Assembly: GCF_018688495.1 (NCBI RefSeq)
Contig: NZ_CP061320.1
Location: 1,584,586-1,648,585, forward strand
Direction: 5' to 3'
Source of the DNA: Polynucleobacter sp. Adler-ghost
GTDB lineage: Bacteria; Pseudomonadota; Gammaproteobacteria; Burkholderiales; Burkholderiaceae
DNA length: 64,000 nucleotides
Shown here in pieces: positions 30,755-39,638 of this stretch (the first letter of the stretch is position 1; every line of letters begins with the position of its first letter). Both the position numbers and the translations under genes were made by a program. The notes beneath the pieces were generated by a model that saw only the letters and a program-made list of their open reading frames with translations, made no database searches and had not been told where the DNA came from.

Positions 30755-30895
30755 CTATTTAGTCAAAATGAGCTTCTTTAATTTAGTAATTCTTAAAATA
30801 TATCTTTCGCCATCATGGATGATGACAACAGTTTTCTCTTTACCAAATAAATTCGTACTGGCAATCACCTTATTTAAACTCATTTGAGAATTCAC
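30755..30895 (-). CDS. hemP: HemP-family hemin uptake protein (small gene)
   Basis: This small gene ends at 30755. The core reads KTVVIIHDGERYILRITK followed by LKKLILTK, the characteristic HemP/HmuP ending. Two starts are possible: GTG at 30895 (46 residues), which has AAGAG 8 nt upstream and is used here, or ATG at 30883 (42 residues) with no Shine-Dalgarno. HemP proteins are small cytoplasmic activators that help express heme or siderophore receptors. It lies between the tonB-like gene and the receptor gene, on the same strand, which is where HemP is expected. Confidence 0.82.
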   Translation of the reverse strand: MNSQMSLNKVIASTNLFGKEKTVVIIHDGERYILRITKLKKLILTK

Positions 30896-30932
30896 GAAAT
30901 CATCTCTTGAGTTATTGAACTCTGATTTCAAT

Positions 30933-31496
30933 TTAAGTCTCTAACCTGAAGTGGACCGGAAGATGGTAGCAGTGCGATAAGGCCTGATCCTGAGATTCTA
31001 GAGCAGAAAATTTCCACTCTCTGACGCCCTCCATGGCAGATCTATCTAGATTTTCATAGCCAGAACTTTTGACCAACTGAACATTTTCCACGCGCCCTCG
31101 ATCATCAATACATAACTTGAGTTGAACAGCGCCTTGCTCACGCATACGCCTACTTAATAGGGGGTAAATAGGTTTTGGATTGAAAAATATGTCTCTATCA
31201 CGAAAGGTTTTTACTGACGGAGATAGCATGGCTGATTCATGATGACTTGAGTCCCTCGCAATCGTTGATGCAAGGGAGCTATGAGCTATCTTGATGTCCT
31301 GAGTTTGTTTTGATACTTTGGCTATGGCGCGATGCTCAAGTGAGTCCCTCAAGCTGAGAGTTAGCCTCTCTGGTGCAAAAGTTTGTGGAGTCCTATCTTG
31401 AAATACTCCCATTCCAACAATGATGGAAATATGCATCCCAATCACCCAAAAAGGAATAAGTCTAGATGCACTAATCTGTAATTTTTTCCCAATCAA
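30933..31496 (-). CDS. TonB-family energy transducer
   Basis: 187 residues from a TTG start at 31496, preceded by AAGGG 9 nt upstream. One N-terminal membrane helix (about 13-31, LIPFWVIGMHISIIVGMGVF), a short variable linker with little proline, and the C-terminal TonB domain AVQLKLCIDDRGRVENVQLVKSSGYENLDRSAMEGVREWKF. It links the proton-motive force to outer-membrane receptors. ExbB/ExbD are not in the window. First gene of the tonB-hemP-receptor operon under the Fur box. An in-frame ATG 20 codons in would cut into the helix and is less likely. Confidence 0.88.
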   Translation of the reverse strand: MIGKKLQISASRLIPFWVIGMHISIIVGMGVFQDRTPQTFAPERLTLSLRDSLEHRAIAKVSKQTQDIKIAHSSLASTIARDSSHHESAMLSPSVKTFRDRDIFFNPKPIYPLLSRRMREQGAVQLKLCIDDRGRVENVQLVKSSGYENLDRSAMEGVREWKFSALESQDQALSHCYHLPVHFRLET

Positions 31497-31531
31497 GAAA
31501 CAAGGCCCTTACTTACATCAACTCAAAAATG

Positions 31532-31550
31532 AAAGATGATAATCATTCTC
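31532..31550 (-). promoter_or_regulatory. Fur box upstream of the tonB-hemP-receptor operon
   Basis: The 19 bases at 31532-31550 match the Fur consensus GATAATGATAATCATTATC at 15 of 19 positions, with 14 of the last 15 identical. The site is 36-54 bp before the TTG start of the tonB-like gene, the place expected for an iron-repressed promoter. Repression by Fe-Fur is the usual outcome. Confidence 0.85.
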
Positions 31551-31641
31551 ATTAATTTTATTGGATGTTTTGCGCACCAACAACCCTTTAGATGAAAGGC
31601 CTGCATGCTCCAAGGGTATTGAGATAGCTAACTAGATGAGA

Positions 31642-32841
31642 TTAATACTTCTGATGAATTTGTAAGCGCCAAAGTGAAGTGATTTCGGCTGCTCTTGCAA
31701 AATAAAGAGAGTCTGAGTCATCGAATGTCTTCGGATGTTTTGGTTTGGTATCAATGCGGTCAAGAACAACTAATCCGGCATCTTCAATCCAAGAGAGCAG
31801 CTCTTGTCGGGATCTGAGCTCAAGGTGTTCGGCTAAATCAGACAGAATCAACCAGCCCTCACCTTGGGGTAACAAATGATCTTTCAATCCCGCTAAAAAT
31901 CCTTTGAGCATCTGACTCTCTGGATCGTAAACCGCATGTTCCAAAGTAGAGCTAGGTCTTGCAGGCACCCATGGTGGATTGCAGACAATTAATGAAGCCT
32001 TTCCTGTTGGAAATAAATTGGCTTTCATAATTTCTACTTGAGAAGCCAAGCCTAAGAGTGCAATATTTTCTTTGGCACACTGAAGCGCTCGATCATCTTG
32101 ATCAGTAGCAACAATTTTTTGGACATCCCGCATTGCCAAAATAATCGACAGAACTCCAGTACCAACCCCAATATCAAAAGCTGTGGATGCCCCATTGAGG
32201 GATTTGGGCAAAGGGGCGCTACAAACTAACTCAATGTACTCGCCGCGAACGGGTGAGAAAACGCCGTAATGCGGATGAACGTAAATTGGCTCGCCATTTT
32301 CATCGGCCAGAATAGGCAAACCATTTTTGCGCCACTCATGAGCGCTCACTACGCCCAAGAGTTCGCGCAAAGAAACTACATAAGATTGTGTGACTGTACC
32401 GTATGCCTCAATACACGCCTGGGAAATGTCGGGTGCTCGGCGTAATGAAATTGTATGATCCGCATTACATTGAATTAACAACATCCCCAATATACGAGCT
32501 CGCTGAGATTGAATCAGGCGATGTTGATTAAAAATATCTTTTGCTGACTTCTGGATAACAGGCTCACCTGACTTATCCAACCTCTTGCCTGCACGCTTCG
32601 ATTTTTTTGATGGTTTATCGATACGTCGAACCAAAGCCTGCAAGAGCTGTCGGGCATTTTGAAAATCCCCCCTCCAGAGGATAGCGGTACCTTCGCATGC
32701 CAAGCGATAGGCATCGTCCGCCGTTAATGTATCGTCAGCAATCACCACTTTTTTATGTGCCGCTATGCCATTTTCAGAATGCCAAACAGCTGAACAGGTC
32801 TGGTGACCCTCTTCCCAGTGAATCGAGCTACCCTGGCTCAT
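31642..32841 (-). CDS. SAM-dependent methyltransferase of the HemK/RsmC (small-domain) type
   Basis: 399 residues. N-terminal half (1-190) of unknown fold, with a basic KKSKRAGKRLDKSG stretch near residue 80; the C-terminal half has the SAM motif AFDIGVGTGVLS (about 220) and the amide/amine-methylating motif NPPW (about 285), then VPARPSSTLEHAVYDPESQML. NPPY/NPPW enzymes methylate glutamine amides of release factors or exocyclic amines of bases, so an RNA or protein target is likely. It is the last gene of a Bug / CMD-like / methyltransferase run. Confidence 0.8.
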   Translation of the reverse strand: MSQGSSIHWEEGHQTCSAVWHSENGIAAHKKVVIADDTLTADDAYRLACEGTAILWRGDFQNARQLLQALVRRIDKPSKKSKRAGKRLDKSGEPVIQKSAKDIFNQHRLIQSQRARILGMLLIQCNADHTISLRRAPDISQACIEAYGTVTQSYVVSLRELLGVVSAHEWRKNGLPILADENGEPIYVHPHYGVFSPVRGEYIELVCSAPLPKSLNGASTAFDIGVGTGVLSIILAMRDVQKIVATDQDDRALQCAKENIALLGLASQVEIMKANLFPTGKASLIVCNPPWVPARPSSTLEHAVYDPESQMLKGFLAGLKDHLLPQGEGWLILSDLAEHLELRSRQELLSWIEDAGLVVLDRIDTKPKHPKTFDDSDSLYFARAAEITSLWRLQIHQKY

Positions 32842-32844
32842 GAA

Positions 32845-33396
32845 TTACTCAGGAGGATGTTCCTCAGGATTAACATCCAAGGCGATCAAAAACCGAGAGA
32901 CCATATTGTAAGCTGCCACTACAGTGACAAGCTCAACGGTATCAGTATTTCCCAGAGCCGCCTGCAAGCGCTTCATCAGAGCGCCATCAACCTGGATATT
33001 GCGCGTCATCTGAAACGTAAGCTCTACGGCATCATTTTCAATAGTAGAGAATAAGGCGCTAGGAAAACTTGGCTGACCAATTAAACGCAGTGCTTGCACT
33101 TGCTCTTCAGTGCCGCCTGCTTTGATGAATGGTGGGGCGTGGTGAAAAAACTCATATTCGGCGCCATTCAGAACAGCTACCCCACACATCGCAAGCTCGC
33201 GCAGCTTTGGATCTAAGGAGAGGTTATTACGGATCTCGCCGACAAAATGATTCCAGCCCTCAGCAATAGGGGTGCTATGTAAAAGCATGCGATCCAAATT
33301 AATGAACTGACCACCGCGTCTTTTACGAATAGCTGCCACCAACTCAGCAGGCTCAGCCAAGTCCATCGGCTGATAGGGAATTAAACGCTCACTCAT
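32845..33396 (-). CDS. Carboxymuconolactone decarboxylase-like (AhpD fold) protein
   Basis: 183 residues, all-helical CMD domain: FVGEIRNNLSLDPKLRELAMCGVAVLNGAEYEFFHHAPPFIKAGGTEEQVQAL. The paired histidines HH are kept, but the redox CxxC seen in AhpD peroxidases is replaced by EYEFF, so peroxidase activity is unlikely. The family includes aromatic-ring degradation enzymes. It sits between a Bug receptor gene (9-bp gap) and a methyltransferase (3-bp gap) and is probably co-transcribed. Function unassigned. Confidence 0.78.
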   Translation of the reverse strand: MSERLIPYQPMDLAEPAELVAAIRKRRGGQFINLDRMLLHSTPIAEGWNHFVGEIRNNLSLDPKLRELAMCGVAVLNGAEYEFFHHAPPFIKAGGTEEQVQALRLIGQPSFPSALFSTIENDAVELTFQMTRNIQVDGALMKRLQAALGNTDTVELVTVVAAYNMVSRFLIALDVNPEEHPPE

Positions 33397-33405
33397 ATCA
33401 ATTCC

Positions 33406-34404
33406 TTATTGTGTTTCTTTAATATTATTTTCAATCACAAACTTACCCCACACCGCAATTTGCTTGCCGATGAAGTCGCGGAGAGTTTCTGGGTTACCAG
33501 CGACAATTTCAATACCTTGTGACTTTAATTTAGATGCGACTGCAGGCGTCTTGAGCGCTTTCGTGACAGCCTGGTTCATGGCATTGACGATGGCAGGTGG
33601 AGTTTTGCCTGGAGCCAAAACTGCCCACCATGCTGGCGCATTAAATCCAGGGAAACCACTTTCAGCAATCGTTGGCACATTCGGTAACTCAGGAGATCTT
33701 TTAGCGGTAGTAATTACTAAGGGAATGACGCCGCCACTATCGACATGCGGCTTGACTAAGAATTCTGAGCCAACAGCCAGTGGAACTTGACCACCAAGTA
33801 CATCCTGCATCAAGGGGCCTCCACCACGATAAGGGACGTGATTCCAATCAAAGCCCGCTTGCTTAGCCAAACGCGCCATGGCCAAATGACCCAAGCTACC
33901 AATACCAATAGATCCATAGCTAAATTGTTTGCCAGTCTTGGACTGGTCTACCAACTGCTTAAAACTGGTGATCCCAGAATTCTTACTGGCGACCAATACC
34001 ATCGGTGATGTACCAATTAAGGTCACAGGCGCTATATCTTTAATCGTGTCGTAGGGCAGCTTATCTTTGAGGATCGGATTTACACCGTGCGTGTCAAATA
34101 CGACCGCAAAGGTATAACCATCAGGATCTGACCTTGTCATGGCAGCAGTTCCAATGACACCGGATGCCCCGCCAATATTTTCAACAATGACGTTTTGCTT
34201 TAATTCTGCTTGTAAAGCTGGGGCCAAGGTACGCGCCACTTGATCCACAGAACCACCTGGCGGGAAAACGGCAATCAGGCGAATCGGCTTTTGGGTTGGC
34301 CAAGCGCCCACACCGGCAGTTTGAGCGCTAGCAAAAGAACCAGCAAACATCATCAATAAGCCCAATAAAAGGGCTTTTTTAGTTATTTTCAAGAAAATCG
34401 GCAT
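33406..34404 (-). CDS. Bug-family periplasmic solute-binding receptor
   Basis: 332 residues. Signal peptide 1-27 (SFASAQ), family start KPIRLIAVFPPGGSVDQVARTL, ENIGGASGVIGTAAMTRSDPDGYTF, and HVPYRGGGPLMQDVLGGQVPLAV. TctC-type carboxylate receptor. The first gene of a three-gene run with the CMD-like protein and methyltransferase; no permease genes follow. Divergent from trhO. Confidence 0.92.
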   Translation of the reverse strand: MPIFLKITKKALLLGLLMMFAGSFASAQTAGVGAWPTQKPIRLIAVFPPGGSVDQVARTLAPALQAELKQNVIVENIGGASGVIGTAAMTRSDPDGYTFAVVFDTHGVNPILKDKLPYDTIKDIAPVTLIGTSPMVLVASKNSGITSFKQLVDQSKTGKQFSYGSIGIGSLGHLAMARLAKQAGFDWNHVPYRGGGPLMQDVLGGQVPLAVGSEFLVKPHVDSGGVIPLVITTAKRSPELPNVPTIAESGFPGFNAPAWWAVLAPGKTPPAIVNAMNQAVTKALKTPAVASKLKSQGIEIVAGNPETLRDFIGKQIAVWGKFVIENNIKETQ

Positions 34405-34481
34405 ACATCATCTCCCTCGATTAAGACTGCAAGATTACCACCCATCCTGGCCGCTTGTTTGATAATGGATACCGGAGCAAG

Positions 34482-35261
34482 ATGAGATTAACGATGAAAC
34501 CAATTTTGAACATAGCTGCCTACTTATTTGTCAGTCTAGACAATTTAACTGAGCTAAGCGCCAAGATCTTAGATGAGTGCAATTCTAGCGAGTTAAAGGG
34601 CACCATTCTCTTAACTGGCGAAGGCATCAATATGTTTTTAGCTGGTAGTGAACCTAAATTGCGTGGCTTTCTAAATGACTTGCGCCAGGATCCACGCTTC
34701 GCATCCCTACAAACTAAAGATAGTTGGTCCGAAACGCAGCCCTTTAAGAAGATGCTGGTCAAAATTAAGAATGAAATTATTCGGATGAATCATCCGGCGA
34801 TTCGTCCGGAAGAGGGGCGCGCAAACTTCATCACACCAAAAAAATTACAAGAGTGGCTTGATCGCGGGACAGATGACTTAGGTCGTCCTGTCGTCATGGT
34901 GGATACACGCAATGCTTTTGAGGTCGAGTATGGAACTTTTGAAAATGCACTGCATTTCAATATCGAGAAGTTTACAGAATTTCCTGATGCCATTTCGGCT
35001 CATAAAGACGAGCTAGCTGATAAAACTTTGGTGAGCTTTTGTACCGGCGGCATTCGTTGTGAAAAGTCTGGGCTCTACATGCGCGAAATTGGCATGCAAC
35101 ACAGCTATCAGCTAGAGGGTGGCATCCTCAAGTACTTTGAAGAGGTTGGCTCTGCACACTATACCGGCAGCTGCTTCGTATTTGATGAGCGGGAAGCGCT
35201 AGAACCTAATCTAGACACCATCCCACTTGAGCGCTCAATCCGAAAAAAACAAATCGCTTAA
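34482..35261 (+). CDS. trhO: tRNA uridine 5-oxyacetic-acid-pathway hydroxylase TrhO (rhodanese domain)
   Basis: The frame is open from TTG 34455, but the ATG at 34482 follows GGAG by 4 nt, so 259 residues are used. An acylphosphatase-like N-terminal region (TILLTGEGINMFLAG) precedes the rhodanese domain, with catalytic cysteine C187 and C193 in SFCTGGIRCEKS. TrhO hydroxylates U34 of tRNA at position 5 using oxygen. E. coli TrhO has about 350 residues with a C-terminal cysteine-rich part; this protein ends right after the rhodanese domain, so the short form common in betaproteobacteria is present. Confidence 0.88.
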   Translation: MRLTMKPILNIAAYLFVSLDNLTELSAKILDECNSSELKGTILLTGEGINMFLAGSEPKLRGFLNDLRQDPRFASLQTKDSWSETQPFKKMLVKIKNEIIRMNHPAIRPEEGRANFITPKKLQEWLDRGTDDLGRPVVMVDTRNAFEVEYGTFENALHFNIEKFTEFPDAISAHKDELADKTLVSFCTGGIRCEKSGLYMREIGMQHSYQLEGGILKYFEEVGSAHYTGSCFVFDEREALEPNLDTIPLERSIRKKQIA

Positions 35262-35273
35262 AGACCAAAGTGA

Positions 35274-35576
35274 TTAGTTTGATTTACCCACCAAAGTCAT
35301 GTGCTCAACAAAAGGTGGTTTTACGAAGAATGGTCCAACAATAGCTCGCCAATCAGCAAAGGCATCAGAACCCCTAAAGTCGACCGTATGGTTATCCAGG
35401 GTATCCCAGTAAATCAACAATAAATAACGAGCAGGACTTTCAATGCTGTGATTAACCTTGAATCCACGAAATCCCTTAGCCTTGGCGATGACGGTATTGA
35501 CACCTCGCAAAATGGCCTCCTCAAACTCAGCACCCTTAGTTGGGTCAATTTCTATATCGCAGTGCTCTAAAATCAT
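35274..35576 (-). CDS. Antibiotic biosynthesis monooxygenase-fold (ABM) protein
   Basis: 100 residues, dimeric alpha-beta barrel: ILEHCDIEIDPTKGAEFEEAILRGV, GFRGFKVNHSIESPARYLLLIYWDTLDNH, ending FVKPPFVEHMTLVG. Such small proteins act as quinol or heme oxygenases, or only as binding proteins. It stands by itself, convergent with trhO (12 bp between stops). No more specific role can be supported. Confidence 0.75.
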   Translation of the reverse strand: MILEHCDIEIDPTKGAEFEEAILRGVNTVIAKAKGFRGFKVNHSIESPARYLLLIYWDTLDNHTVDFRGSDAFADWRAIVGPFFVKPPFVEHMTLVGKSN

Positions 35577-35666
35577 GATGCTCCCTTTTTAAAAAGTATT
35601 TTTATATCAATAGTAAAATTCATTTATAAAAGAAGCTTAATTCAAAAAAATATCTAGGCTCGAGAC

Positions 35667-36668
35667 ATGTCTAATACCCTCCGTCGGCAAATGCCGATTT
35701 TTTTATCTGCCCTGATTTTTTCTAGCATCAGCTCAGTGGCTAGTTTTAATGCTGCAGCGCAATCAATACAAAACTATCCCGTTAAGCCAATTAAGTTGAT
35801 TGCCCCAGTAGCAGCTGGAGGTGGTCTAGACAATATTGCCCGCTCGCTTGCTGAAAAAATGTCCAAGTCGATTGGTCAAACCATTGTTGTGGAAAATATT
35901 GGCGGAGGTGGAGGCACCATTGCCTCGCAATCAGTCGCAAAAGCAACTCCAGATGGCTACACCTTAATGGTTGCCTATGTTGGCTCGCACGGAACCAATC
36001 CAGCGGTTCGCAAGCTACCCTACGACGCCATAAAAGATTTCACGGCGATTGGCATGATAGGAGCAACACCAAATGCTCTGGTGATCAATCCCGAGTTACC
36101 GATCAAAAATTTTAAAGAATTTATTGATTACGCTAAGAAGAATCCAGACAAAATAAGTTACGGCTCAGCTGGCCCTGGGACCTTGACCCATTTAGGGATG
36201 GAGCAATTAAAACTGGCCGCAGGAATTTCTATGGTTCATGTCCCTTATCGTGGTGTAGGGCCAGCCTATACGGATTTGTTAGCAGGTCAAACTCAAGCAA
36301 TGCTTCCAACCCTCTTTGCCGCCATGCCCTATTTAAATACCAATCGAGTTCGTGGCTTAGCTATCACTGGCGCTAAGCGTAATCCTGCTGCGCCCAACAT
36401 TCCCACCTTTAAGGAGCTTGGCTACAACGGCTTTGATGGGCAGCAGTGGTATGGAATTGTTGGCCCTGCCAACCTTCCGCCCGCCATTGTTAAGAAACTC
36501 AACTCAGAACTCAATAAAGCATTGGCACTGCCGGATTTCTCGGAAAAAATGACCAGTGAGGCAATGACATTAATGCCAATGTCTCCACAACAATTTGAAA
36601 ACTACATTAAAGAAGATATTGCTCGCTGGGTTAAGGTTGCTAAAGAGCGCAGCATTGAGTTGGAATAA
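35667..36668 (+). CDS. Bug-family periplasmic solute-binding receptor
   Basis: 333 residues. Signal peptide to about residue 32 (FNAAAQS), then YPVKPIKLIAPVAAGGGLDNIARSLAEKM, ENIGGGGGTIASQSVAKATPDGYTLMV and HVPYRGVGPAYTDLLAGQTQAM. TctC-type receptor for a carboxylate. First gene of a plus-strand run (Bug, MmgE/PrpD, 2-hydroxyacid dehydrogenase, two CHR-family halves, another Bug). Upstream of it is a 90-bp divergent promoter region shared with the ABM protein. Confidence 0.93.
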   Translation: MSNTLRRQMPIFLSALIFSSISSVASFNAAAQSIQNYPVKPIKLIAPVAAGGGLDNIARSLAEKMSKSIGQTIVVENIGGGGGTIASQSVAKATPDGYTLMVAYVGSHGTNPAVRKLPYDAIKDFTAIGMIGATPNALVINPELPIKNFKEFIDYAKKNPDKISYGSAGPGTLTHLGMEQLKLAAGISMVHVPYRGVGPAYTDLLAGQTQAMLPTLFAAMPYLNTNRVRGLAITGAKRNPAAPNIPTFKELGYNGFDGQQWYGIVGPANLPPAIVKKLNSELNKALALPDFSEKMTSEAMTLMPMSPQQFENYIKEDIARWVKVAKERSIELE

Positions 36669-36721
36669 ATTTCCTTACTCATTCTTATCAAATTCAATAC
36701 TTACAAAAAACAGGAAATAAC

Positions 36722-38095
36722 ATGTCCCACGCCATCCAAGCAGCAGCCGATCTGAATGCACCACCAGTCACTAAAATATTAGCTGAGTTTGTTACTTCAC
36801 ACACTAGTCAAGGCTGGAGTGCTGAGGTAGACCATGAGGCACATCGCACCTTTTTAAATTGGCTTGGATGCGCAATTGGCGCAGCTAATCATGAGAGCGT
36901 TGAATCCTCATTAGCTGCTATCCGTGAATTTCAACCAGCATCTCAGGCGAGTATTCTTGGCCGAAAGGATCGTGTTGACATGGGTGGCGCAGCTCTCATC
37001 AATGGCATTAGCTCACATACTTTTGACTTTGATGACACACACCTGAAAACAGTGATTCACCCGGCAGGGCCTGTTGCTTCTGCCATTCTGGCTTTGGGTG
37101 AACATACTAATGTCACAGGCCGTCAAATAATTGATTCACTCGTTTTAGGAATTGATGTTGCTTGCCGCATTGGTAATGCCATGTACCCAGATCACTACCA
37201 TCGTGGCTGGCATATCACTGGTTCCACTGGCATGCTGGGTTCTGCTGCAGCTTGCTCACGCCTCATGGGACTAGACACCCAAAAAACAACTATGGCATTA
37301 GGCATCGCAGCATCACAGCCGGTGGGTATGCGCGAGCAGTTTGGCACCATGACAAAACCCTTTCATCCGGGGGGTGCGGCACGTGCAGGACAACTTTCTG
37401 CCTTATTGGCCAAGCATGGCTTTACTGCTAGCCCTAAAGCTCTAGAAGCGGGCCGCGGTTATATGCAAACCGTTTCAACTAAATGCGACTGGTCAGAGAT
37501 TGATCGAGAGCTTGGAAAATCATTTGAGATTTCATTAAATACTTACAAACCATTCGCCTGTGGAATTGTGATCCATCCGGCCATTGACGCATGCGCGCAA
37601 CTCAAAGCACAAGGCGTTAAAGCAGAAGAAGTTGAACGCATTGAATTACGCGTCCACCCTCTCGTTCTTGAATTAACTGGTAAGAAAACACCTCAAGATG
37701 GTCTTGAAGGTAAATTCAGCGTCTACCATGGCTGTGCCGTAGGCTTAATTTTCGGTCAAGCAGGTGAAGGTGAGTACGCCGATGATATTGTCAATCGCCC
37801 TGATGTAGTCGCCTTGCGCGCCAAAGTAAACGCCACAACTGATACCTCTATCAGCGAGGCATCGGTGGACGTCAAAGCGATTCTGAAGGACGGTAGGGAA
37901 GTTCACATCTTCATTAAAAATGCAATTGGATCTGTTGAGAACCCAATGAGCGACCTTAATTTAGAACAAAAGTTCTCTAGCTTGACTGAGCCAGTAATTG
38001 GCAAGGAAAAAACTGGTCAACTCATTGCAGCATTATGGAATCTAGGAAGTGCGCCTGATCTCAAGAAAATATTGAGTCTTTGCACTCCCGACTAA
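36722..38095 (+). CDS. MmgE/PrpD family protein
   Basis: 457 residues. Conserved MmgE/PrpD wording: FLNWLGCAIGAANHESV, GAALINGISSHTFDFDDTHLKTVIHPAGPVASAILAL, and KPFHPGGAARAGQLSALLAKHGFTASPKALEAGRGYM. Family members are 2-methylcitrate or cis-aconitate dehydratases/decarboxylases and other carboxylate hydro-lyases. This one is not next to prpB or prpC, so methylcitrate use is not implied; it probably acts on the substrate brought in by the Bug receptor upstream. A 53-bp gap separates them. Confidence 0.9.
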   Translation: MSHAIQAAADLNAPPVTKILAEFVTSHTSQGWSAEVDHEAHRTFLNWLGCAIGAANHESVESSLAAIREFQPASQASILGRKDRVDMGGAALINGISSHTFDFDDTHLKTVIHPAGPVASAILALGEHTNVTGRQIIDSLVLGIDVACRIGNAMYPDHYHRGWHITGSTGMLGSAAACSRLMGLDTQKTTMALGIAASQPVGMREQFGTMTKPFHPGGAARAGQLSALLAKHGFTASPKALEAGRGYMQTVSTKCDWSEIDRELGKSFEISLNTYKPFACGIVIHPAIDACAQLKAQGVKAEEVERIELRVHPLVLELTGKKTPQDGLEGKFSVYHGCAVGLIFGQAGEGEYADDIVNRPDVVALRAKVNATTDTSISEASVDVKAILKDGREVHIFIKNAIGSVENPMSDLNLEQKFSSLTEPVIGKEKTGQLIAALWNLGSAPDLKKILSLCTPD

Positions 38096-38121
38096 CCCAC
38101 CTGAAAGAAAAAACCAGTCAC

Positions 38122-39096
38122 ATGGCCAAGCAACCGAATATCGTCATCTTAGGAGATTACGAGCGCGCCCTGCGTCGCTTCTCTCAATGGGATCGCATAG
38201 AGCAAAATTCAAACCTCATAATCCATCACGAGCCGTTGCGAGATGAGGCCTTATATGAGGCAGTCAAAGACGCTGATGTGATTGCTATCGTGCGCGACCG
38301 ATCCCCCTTTAACGAAGCCATGATTGCAAGGTTGCCAAAGCTCAAATTATTGATGTTCACAGGCAAGAGAAATGGCACGCTAGATAGCGCCGCCCTTCTT
38401 TCTCGTAATATTCCGATTGCCTGCACGCCAGGAGGTCCTTCGAAAGAGACTACTGCCGAGTTAACCTGGGCATTAATTTTGGGCGCTTCAAAACAATTGG
38501 TTCGCCAAAATAATCTAGTGAGCACTGGTGGCTGGCGCGATGAACTCTCCGTTCTGCCCATGCTCTCCGGCGAGCGTTTGGGCGTTATTGGTCTTGGTGC
38601 TATCGGCAGTGCTGTTGCTCGCGTTGGTAAGGCATTCGGTATGGAGATTGTTACTTGGAGTCCGAACATGACCCCAGAACGCGCTGCAATTGAAAATGCA
38701 ACTTCAGTTAGTCTGGATGAATTACTACGCACATCAAAAGTAGTTACGATGCACTTAGTAGCGGGTCCAGGCACCAAAGGAATCATCAGCGCTGATCAAC
38801 TTGCTTTAATGCGCCCGGACTCCCTTCTAGTCAATACCTCGCGCTCTGCATTAATTAATATGCCCGACTTATGCGCTGCTCTCAAAAAAGGTTGCCCCGG
38901 CCAGGCTGCTATCGACGTATTTGATATTGAACCACTACCATCTCACGATCCCTTACGCAGCACCCCAAATTTATTAGCAACGCCCCACCTGGGCTTTATT
39001 GCGGAGCCTGTATTTAAAATGTTCTCGCAAGGGATTACTGAAACTCTGGAAGCATGGTTGGATCAAAAACCAGTACCCCATCCATATCAGCCTTAA
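38122..39096 (+). CDS. D-2-hydroxyacid dehydrogenase family protein
   Basis: 324 residues from the ATG at 38122; the frame begins earlier at a TTG inside the previous gene, which is less likely. NAD-binding motif GVIGLGAIGSAVARV, catalytic arginine in VNTSRSALI, glutamate in FDIEPLPSHDP and histidine in ATPHLGFI. Reduces a 2-keto acid or oxidises a 2-hydroxy acid. Lies 26 bp after the MmgE/PrpD gene and overlaps the next gene, so it belongs to the same operon. Confidence 0.88.
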   Translation: MAKQPNIVILGDYERALRRFSQWDRIEQNSNLIIHHEPLRDEALYEAVKDADVIAIVRDRSPFNEAMIARLPKLKLLMFTGKRNGTLDSAALLSRNIPIACTPGGPSKETTAELTWALILGASKQLVRQNNLVSTGGWRDELSVLPMLSGERLGVIGLGAIGSAVARVGKAFGMEIVTWSPNMTPERAAIENATSVSLDELLRTSKVVTMHLVAGPGTKGIISADQLALMRPDSLLVNTSRSALINMPDLCAALKKGCPGQAAIDVFDIEPLPSHDPLRSTPNLLATPHLGFIAEPVFKMFSQGITETLEAWLDQKPVPHPYQP

Positions 39097-39638
39097 CGCC
39101 TTTGAAAACACTCACTCCAACAGAATTATTTATTACCTTTAGCAAGATCGGTATGTCTGGTTTTGGTGGGGTCCTACCTTGGGCTCGCCGCACTCTGGTA
39201 GAGCAAGACAAGGTGCTTAGCTCAGAAGAGTTCAGCGCCATTCTTGGAATATGCCAAATTGTTCCAGGGCCCAATATTCTGAATCTTGCCGTCTGCATTG
39301 GCTCACGTCTTTGTGGGGCTAAGGGCGCCTTTGCCGCAGCGCTTGGCCTGACTCTTGGGCCTATCTGCATTGTGATGTTGCTAGCAGTCTTGTATCAGCA
39401 TTACAGCAATTTAGAAAGTGTTCAAGGCCTACTTAGAGGCATCTCTGCAGTGGGTGTGGGATTAATTGCCTCTACGGGCATCAAAATGTTGCGTGATGAG
39501 TTTAAATACCCCACCATGCTTTTGGTCGTAGCCCTGACAGTGACTGCCGCAAGTTACTTCCATCTAGGCCTTGGCTGGGTTGTTCTCCTTATATCTCCGC
39601 TTGCTTTGCTATTAGCCTTCAAGAAGGCTCGTAAGTGA
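39054..39638 (+). CDS. CHR-family (chromate-type) transporter, N-terminal half
   Basis: 194 residues, one CHR domain of six or so membrane segments. LFITFSKIGMSGFGGVLPWARRTLVEQDKVLSSEEFSAILGICQIVPGPNILNLAVCIGSRL has the family signatures GFGG and PGPN. ATG 39054 lies 43 bp inside the previous gene; an in-frame TTG at 39102 avoids the overlap and starts at LKTLTPTELF, so the start is not settled. Short-chain CHR proteins act as pairs. The usual substrate is chromate or another anion; in this operon it may be an organic anion. Confidence 0.85.
   Translation: MVGSKTSTPSISALTPLKTLTPTELFITFSKIGMSGFGGVLPWARRTLVEQDKVLSSEEFSAILGICQIVPGPNILNLAVCIGSRLCGAKGAFAAALGLTLGPICIVMLLAVLYQHYSNLESVQGLLRGISAVGVGLIASTGIKMLRDEFKYPTMLLVVALTVTAASYFHLGLGWVVLLISPLALLLAFKKARK

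Noticed and set aside
38226..38786. 186-codon open frame antisense to the 2-hydroxyacid dehydrogenase
   Set aside because: No recognisable domain, composition follows the opposite-strand codon pattern; it is a shadow of the real gene.
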